A DNA stretch of 33,500 nt from Alphaproteobacteria bacterium (GTDB lineage: Bacteria > Pseudomonadota > Alphaproteobacteria > Rs-D84), in assembly GCA_017463185.1 (NCBI GenBank), contig JAFTPS010000002.1, positions 1 to 33,500 on the forward strand. The letters are read 5' to 3'. Of this stretch, positions 30,730 to 33,500 are shown one piece after another (position 1 is the stretch's first letter; every line of letters begins with the position of its first letter). The position numbers and the translations under genes were made by a program. The notes beneath the pieces were generated by a model that ran no database searches, was not told where the DNA came from, and saw only the letters and a program-made list of their open reading frames with translations.

Positions 30730-30791
30730 TGTTGGTGTTCCACAGTTCCGACGTGTATTGGACATACACGAGGAATCTGTGAACGCCAACA
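30730..30791. repeat. Long imperfect palindrome between rpoA and rplQ
   Basis: The arms 30730-30749 and 30772-30791 pair (TGTTGG.GTTC.CACAG.TTCC), with an inner stem GTGTAT/ATACAC (30753-30769). Together they form a hairpin of roughly 26 base pairs with small bulges. There is no T run after it, so it is not a standard terminator. Confidence 0.7.
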
Positions 30792-30810
30792 GGCGTCCAC
30801 AGAAATTAAT

Positions 30811-31839
30811 TTATTTGTAGGGGTCTTCGTACTTCTTGGCCAATTCCGCAATATTTTCTGGTGGCCAACCCGGTACTTCCATCCCTAGGCCCAGTCCCAT
30901 TGCTTCCAATTGGACTTTGATTTCGTTCAAAGACTTACGACCAAAGTTTGGTGTTTTCAACATATCCGCTTCGGTCTTTTGTACCAATTCACCCAGCCAG
31001 TTGATTTTGTCATTTTTCAGGCAATTATTTGCACGAACCGACAATTCCAATTCATCAACATGCTTTAACAATTTCGGGTCAAACGGCAAAGCATCCTTAG
31101 ACTTTTCTTCTTCGCTTGGCGCGTTGATTTGTGCAGGATCTTCAAAGTTGATAAAGACAACCAACTGGTCCGTCAAGATACGAGCCGCGAATGCGATTGC
31201 ATCCTCTGGCGATACAGAACCATTTGTTTTAACCGTCAATTCCAATTTGTCATAGTCTGTGGATTGACCAACACGGGTTGGCAAAACATCACTGGCCACA
31301 TTCAAAATTGGCGAGAAAATAGAATCAACCGGAATCACACCCAATGGCAAACCATCTGCGTGTGCAGACGCCGGTACATAGCCACGCCCCGTAGCCAATG
31401 TGATTTCCATATCCAGGTTTGCCCCCTTATCCAATGTGCAGATTTCAACATCTTTGTTCATAACTTCTACACCGCCTGATGTTTCAATCATACCGGCCGT
31501 CACAACAGCTGGACCTTTAACTTTCAAATATGCTTTGTGCTGCCCCTCTGTCAGAGCTTTAAAATAAACCCCTTTCAAATTCAAGATAATATCAGTAACA
31601 TCTTCGCGTACACCAGATATACTAGAAAATTCGTGCTGAACACCATCAATTTTAATATAGATTGGCGCACACCCCTGTAATGAAGACAACAATACGCGAC
31701 GCAACGCGGTCCCCAATGTCAAACCAAAACCTTTTTCCAGTGGTTCTGCGACCAATGTTGCAATGTTCGGATTATGTTCATCTGTCTTGATTGTCAGCTT
31801 TTTTGGCTTAATCAAGGTCATCCAATTTTTTTCAATCAT
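30811..31839 (-). CDS. rpoA: DNA-directed RNA polymerase subunit alpha
   Basis: A 342-residue alpha subunit, the normal length. The N-terminal assembly domain has [25 protein letters not shown] and [13 protein letters not shown]. The C-terminal domain (about residues 255-342) has [23 protein letters not shown] and [25 protein letters not shown], which contact UP elements and regulators. An AAAGGA site precedes the ATG. A strong promoter at 31911-31939 drives it. Immediately upstream are repeats and an unrelated gene, not rpsM, rpsK or rpsD, so rpoA-rplQ is detached from the usual ribosomal-protein operon at this end. Confidence 0.97.
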   Translation of the reverse strand: MIEKNWMTLIKPKKLTIKTDEHNPNIATLVAEPLEKGFGLTLGTALRRVLLSSLQGCAPIYIKIDGVQHEFSSISGVREDVTDIILNLKGVYFKALTEGQHKAYLKVKGPAVVTAGMIETSGGVEVMNKDVEICTLDKGANLDMEITLATGRGYVPASAHADGLPLGVIPVDSIFSPILNVASDVLPTRVGQSTDYDKLELTVKTNGSVSPEDAIAFAARILTDQLVVFINFEDPAQINAPSEEEKSKDALPFDPKLLKHVDELELSVRANNCLKNDKINWLGELVQKTEADMLKTPNFGRKSLNEIKVQLEAMGLGLGMEVPGWPPENIAELAKKYEDPYK

Positions 31840-31910
31840 CTATGTTTCCTTTTAGCTTAGTTTATCATTTTCGCCAAATGGTCATGCACAAAACGTACAT
31901 ACCAGCGCGA

Positions 31911-31939
31911 ATTCTATATTAAAAATCCCAAAAAGTCAA
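31911..31939 (-). promoter_or_regulatory. Promoter of rpoA
   Basis: Read leftward: TTGACT (31934-31939), a 17-base spacer and TAGAAT (31911-31916), leaving a leader of about 65 bases. Confidence 0.7.
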
Positions 31940-31959
31940 TAAAATAGAATCCCTCAATC

Positions 31960-32165
31960 CTCACCGCCTGGGGCCTGATGTGGGCAGTGGACATTATTTG
32001 ATTTTATTTTATTTTACTGGATTGCCACCACACTACGCCAAGGCTTCGTATGGCAAGCGCGTTCGCTCGCAATGACAAAGAAACACACCAATAACTAATA
32101 ACTTTTTATGTATTCCACCACTATCCACTAACCACTTACACTAACCACTTACACTAACCACTATA
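31960..32165. repeat. Composite intergenic repeat, locus 7
   Basis: It holds CACCGCCTGGGGCC..GGCAGTGGACATTATTTGATT (compare 250-280), then TACTGGATTGCC with an expanded palindrome ending CGCTCGCAATGAC (32021-32076), ACTAATAACT and TATTCCACCACTATCCACTAACCACTTACACTAACCACTTACACTAACCACTA. The last part contains an exact tandem duplication of a 15-base unit ACTTACACTAACCAC. Confidence 0.7.
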
Positions 32166-32193
32166 TATGCCTTATGCCTATTCTCTTTTCACT

Positions 32194-32260
32194 AAAAAAA
32201 TCCCCCATCCGGGCCCCGCGCAAACAAATGTTTGCGTGGGTGGACATAGGGGGATTTTTT
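32194..32260. terminator. Terminator with an extended, nested hairpin
   Basis: The outer stem ATCCCCC/GGGGGAT with A and T flanks matches the one at 16718-16745, but its loop is enlarged to about 42 bases and contains a perfect inner hairpin CGCAAACA-AA-TGTTTGCG (32219-32236). Confidence 0.7.
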
Positions 32261-33500
32261 AGAACTGGGTTGTGGAACAGGTATTTTTCTCCGCGCCCCA
32301 GGTTTTACAATATGCACTGCCAAACAGTGGGCGTTTAGTTTTTGAACAATTTTGCGAACGAACACATTTTTCACATTTAAGTGTTTCCCATTCAAATGTT
32401 GATGTGATTGTTTCCTTATAGTTCCATTGATTTAATTGTTTTGAACCAATTAAATCACGTTGTATGCCCGTTGCATCACCGCTGCCACCGCCGCCACCGG
32501 CATTCCCAGCCAGCCCTATTGCCGCTACACCAACCCCAGCTGCCGCAACTGCAACACCACTTGAAGCTGAAACAAAACCACCAACTGCTACTGCTGACAA
32601 GCCACCCGTAAACGGTATAGCAACCGCAGCACCAACCAGTGCCACCGCCCCCAAAATCTTACCAAACGCAGATTTCGGTGGATCTGGCGATTTTGGTAAA
32701 ACTGATGCCTCGGCAAAACTGACGCACGCCTGACGCGCGATTTCACGACGCGCATCCAGTGCGTTTTCCCCCTGGATTTCCGCCATACGTTCGCCCAACT
32801 TTGCATAATCAGTCAACATTTTTGCATTTAATTCGTCATACTTCTTGTAATAATTATCTTTGGCTACTTTCAGGGCCGCCGTCGCAATAATGGAACGCAT
32901 TTGTTTCGTCAATTCCGGGAAACGCGCCGCATCCGCGGATTTTTCACCAATACGGGTACGGGTGGTTTTACCATCACCATCACTGCGTTTCATTCCCTGG
33001 ACTTCACGTCCCGTCATACAGTATTGCACGGTCGGATCCGCTTCTATCGCGTTGATTGCCGCATCAATATTCGCCTGCAATACCGCCAGTTCTGATTTCA
33101 CGCGGTCTTTTTGTTTTTCGCTCATACCACTGGCATCAATTTTGGCCACATATTCATCAACACTGCTTAAACGGCCGTCATCACCCACCTCAACCGCTTC
33201 CCAATAGATAGTTCCATCCAGAACCCCGGCGAACGGTGTCACCGGTCCCAATTCCGCTGATAACGAGCCCTCTATACGTCCTAATTCATTATCCTGAATC
33301 TGGGAAATATCCGTGCGACATTTGGCATAGTCAACATCCAGACTGTTGTCGGACATTGCATACTCACAAATTTTATATTCAAGCGATCTTGCACCGATGT
33401 TATCATCTACTGCGAGTCCGTTGCAGTTTTCCGTATCGCCACATACTTTAATCATCGCCTCGTTAGCAGCGTTTTGGCACTCTGTCAGGAAATTATTATC
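32259..33500 (-). CDS. Large protein of unknown function, 5' end outside the window
   Basis: At least 413 residues; the frame stays open through the right edge, reading DNNFLTECQNAANEAMIKVCGD across an internal ATG at 33455, so that ATG is not the true start. Cysteines recur in the N-terminal part visible here (CGDTENC, ICEYAM, CRTDI). A long charged helical region follows (about 110-260 of the visible part), then an Ala/Gly/Val-rich hydrophobic segment that could span the membrane once or twice (about 285-340) with a Gly5 run, and a Cys-rich tail (KCEKCVRSQNC..AYC..NTC). I do not recognise a family. A membrane-attached surface or secretion-related protein is an inference from composition. 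Confidence 0.65.
   Translation of the reverse strand, partial: DNNFLTECQNAANEAMIKVCGDTENCNGLAVDDNIGARSLEYKICEYAMSDNSLDVDYAKCRTDISQIQDNELGRIEGSLSAELGPVTPFAGVLDGTIYWEAVEVGDDGRLSSVDEYVAKIDASGMSEKQKDRVKSELAVLQANIDAAINAIEADPTVQYCMTGREVQGMKRSDGDGKTTRTRIGEKSADAARFPELTKQMRSIIATAALKVAKDNYYKKYDELNAKMLTDYAKLGERMAEIQGENALDARREIARQACVSFAEASVLPKSPDPPKSAFGKILGAVALVGAAVAIPFTGGLSAVAVGGFVSASSGVAVAAAGVGVAAIGLAGNAGGGGGSGDATGIQRDLIGSKQLNQWNYKETITSTFEWETLKCEKCVRSQNCSKTKRPLFGSAYCKTWGAEKNTCSTTQF

Noticed and set aside
31960..32165. CRISPR array from the repeated CCACTAACCACTTACACTAACC units
   Set aside because: Units are short, degenerate and contiguous, with no unique spacers of regular length, and no cas genes are present.

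Overview
The window reads as chromosomal DNA of a small-genome, moderately AT-rich alphaproteobacterium with an anaerobic lifestyle, probably an uncultured gut or host-associated lineage. This is inferred from gene content: a single-chain pyruvate:ferredoxin oxidoreductase, an alphaproteobacterial-type BamE, LptC and LptB, L31 and L17, a long run of VirB6-like membrane proteins of the kind Rickettsiales also carry in several copies, and many cysteine-rich exported proteins I cannot place in known families. The standard genetic code fits every clear gene.

Layout. 1-4450: the start of an exported-protein gene at the left edge with a duplicated upstream cassette, then nifJ-bamE. 4455-6447: a phosphotransferase-like protein and an unrecognised hydrolase-like protein. 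6577-7971: an S41 C-terminal processing peptidase split by one in-frame TAA. 7972-10000: repeat-rich spacer, a cysteine-rich exported protein with a riboswitch-like leader, and a 53-residue gene. 10019-12558: an OmpA-type lipoprotein and an exported protein of unknown role. 12645-13849: lptC-lptB. 13856-16417: GT8 and GT2 glycosyltransferases and a cysteine-rich exported protein with a second copy of the left-edge cassette. 16744-18288: a degenerate SuhB-like protein, rpmE, and an unknown gene. 18357-24959: five VirB6-like proteins, one leftward and four in a coupled rightward operon, separated by a palindromic divergent promoter. 25158-26629: a third cysteine-rich exported protein with the second riboswitch-like leader, a small HTH protein and tRNA-Pro(UGG). 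26779-28603: an exported Thr/Arg-rich protein coupled to an arginase-family enzyme. 28604-30546: an unknown protein, an overlapping spanin-like pair and rplQ. 30811-33500: rpoA, a repeat block, and a large exported-type protein cut by the window edge.

How the parts fit. Much of the window concerns the envelope: BamE, LptB/C, an OmpA-like lipoprotein, glycosyltransferases, spanin-like proteins, T4SS-type channel proteins and secreted cysteine-rich proteins. The most novel signal is regulatory. Two cysteine-rich protein genes share a roughly 280-nt structured leader with mutually exclusive pairings and a terminator just before the ribosome binding site. A third such gene and the left-edge gene share a different, about 96% identical, 205-bp cassette that contains a consensus promoter and terminator pointing away from the gene, as an sRNA would. 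Several other genes have promoters placed so that their transcripts would start at or within a few bases of the start codon.

Intergenic space is filled with composite repeats (ATTGC..GCAAT palindromes followed by degenerate ACTAATG/ACTAACC units) lying just beyond the 3' ends of leftward genes. No rRNA, IS element or CRISPR array was seen.
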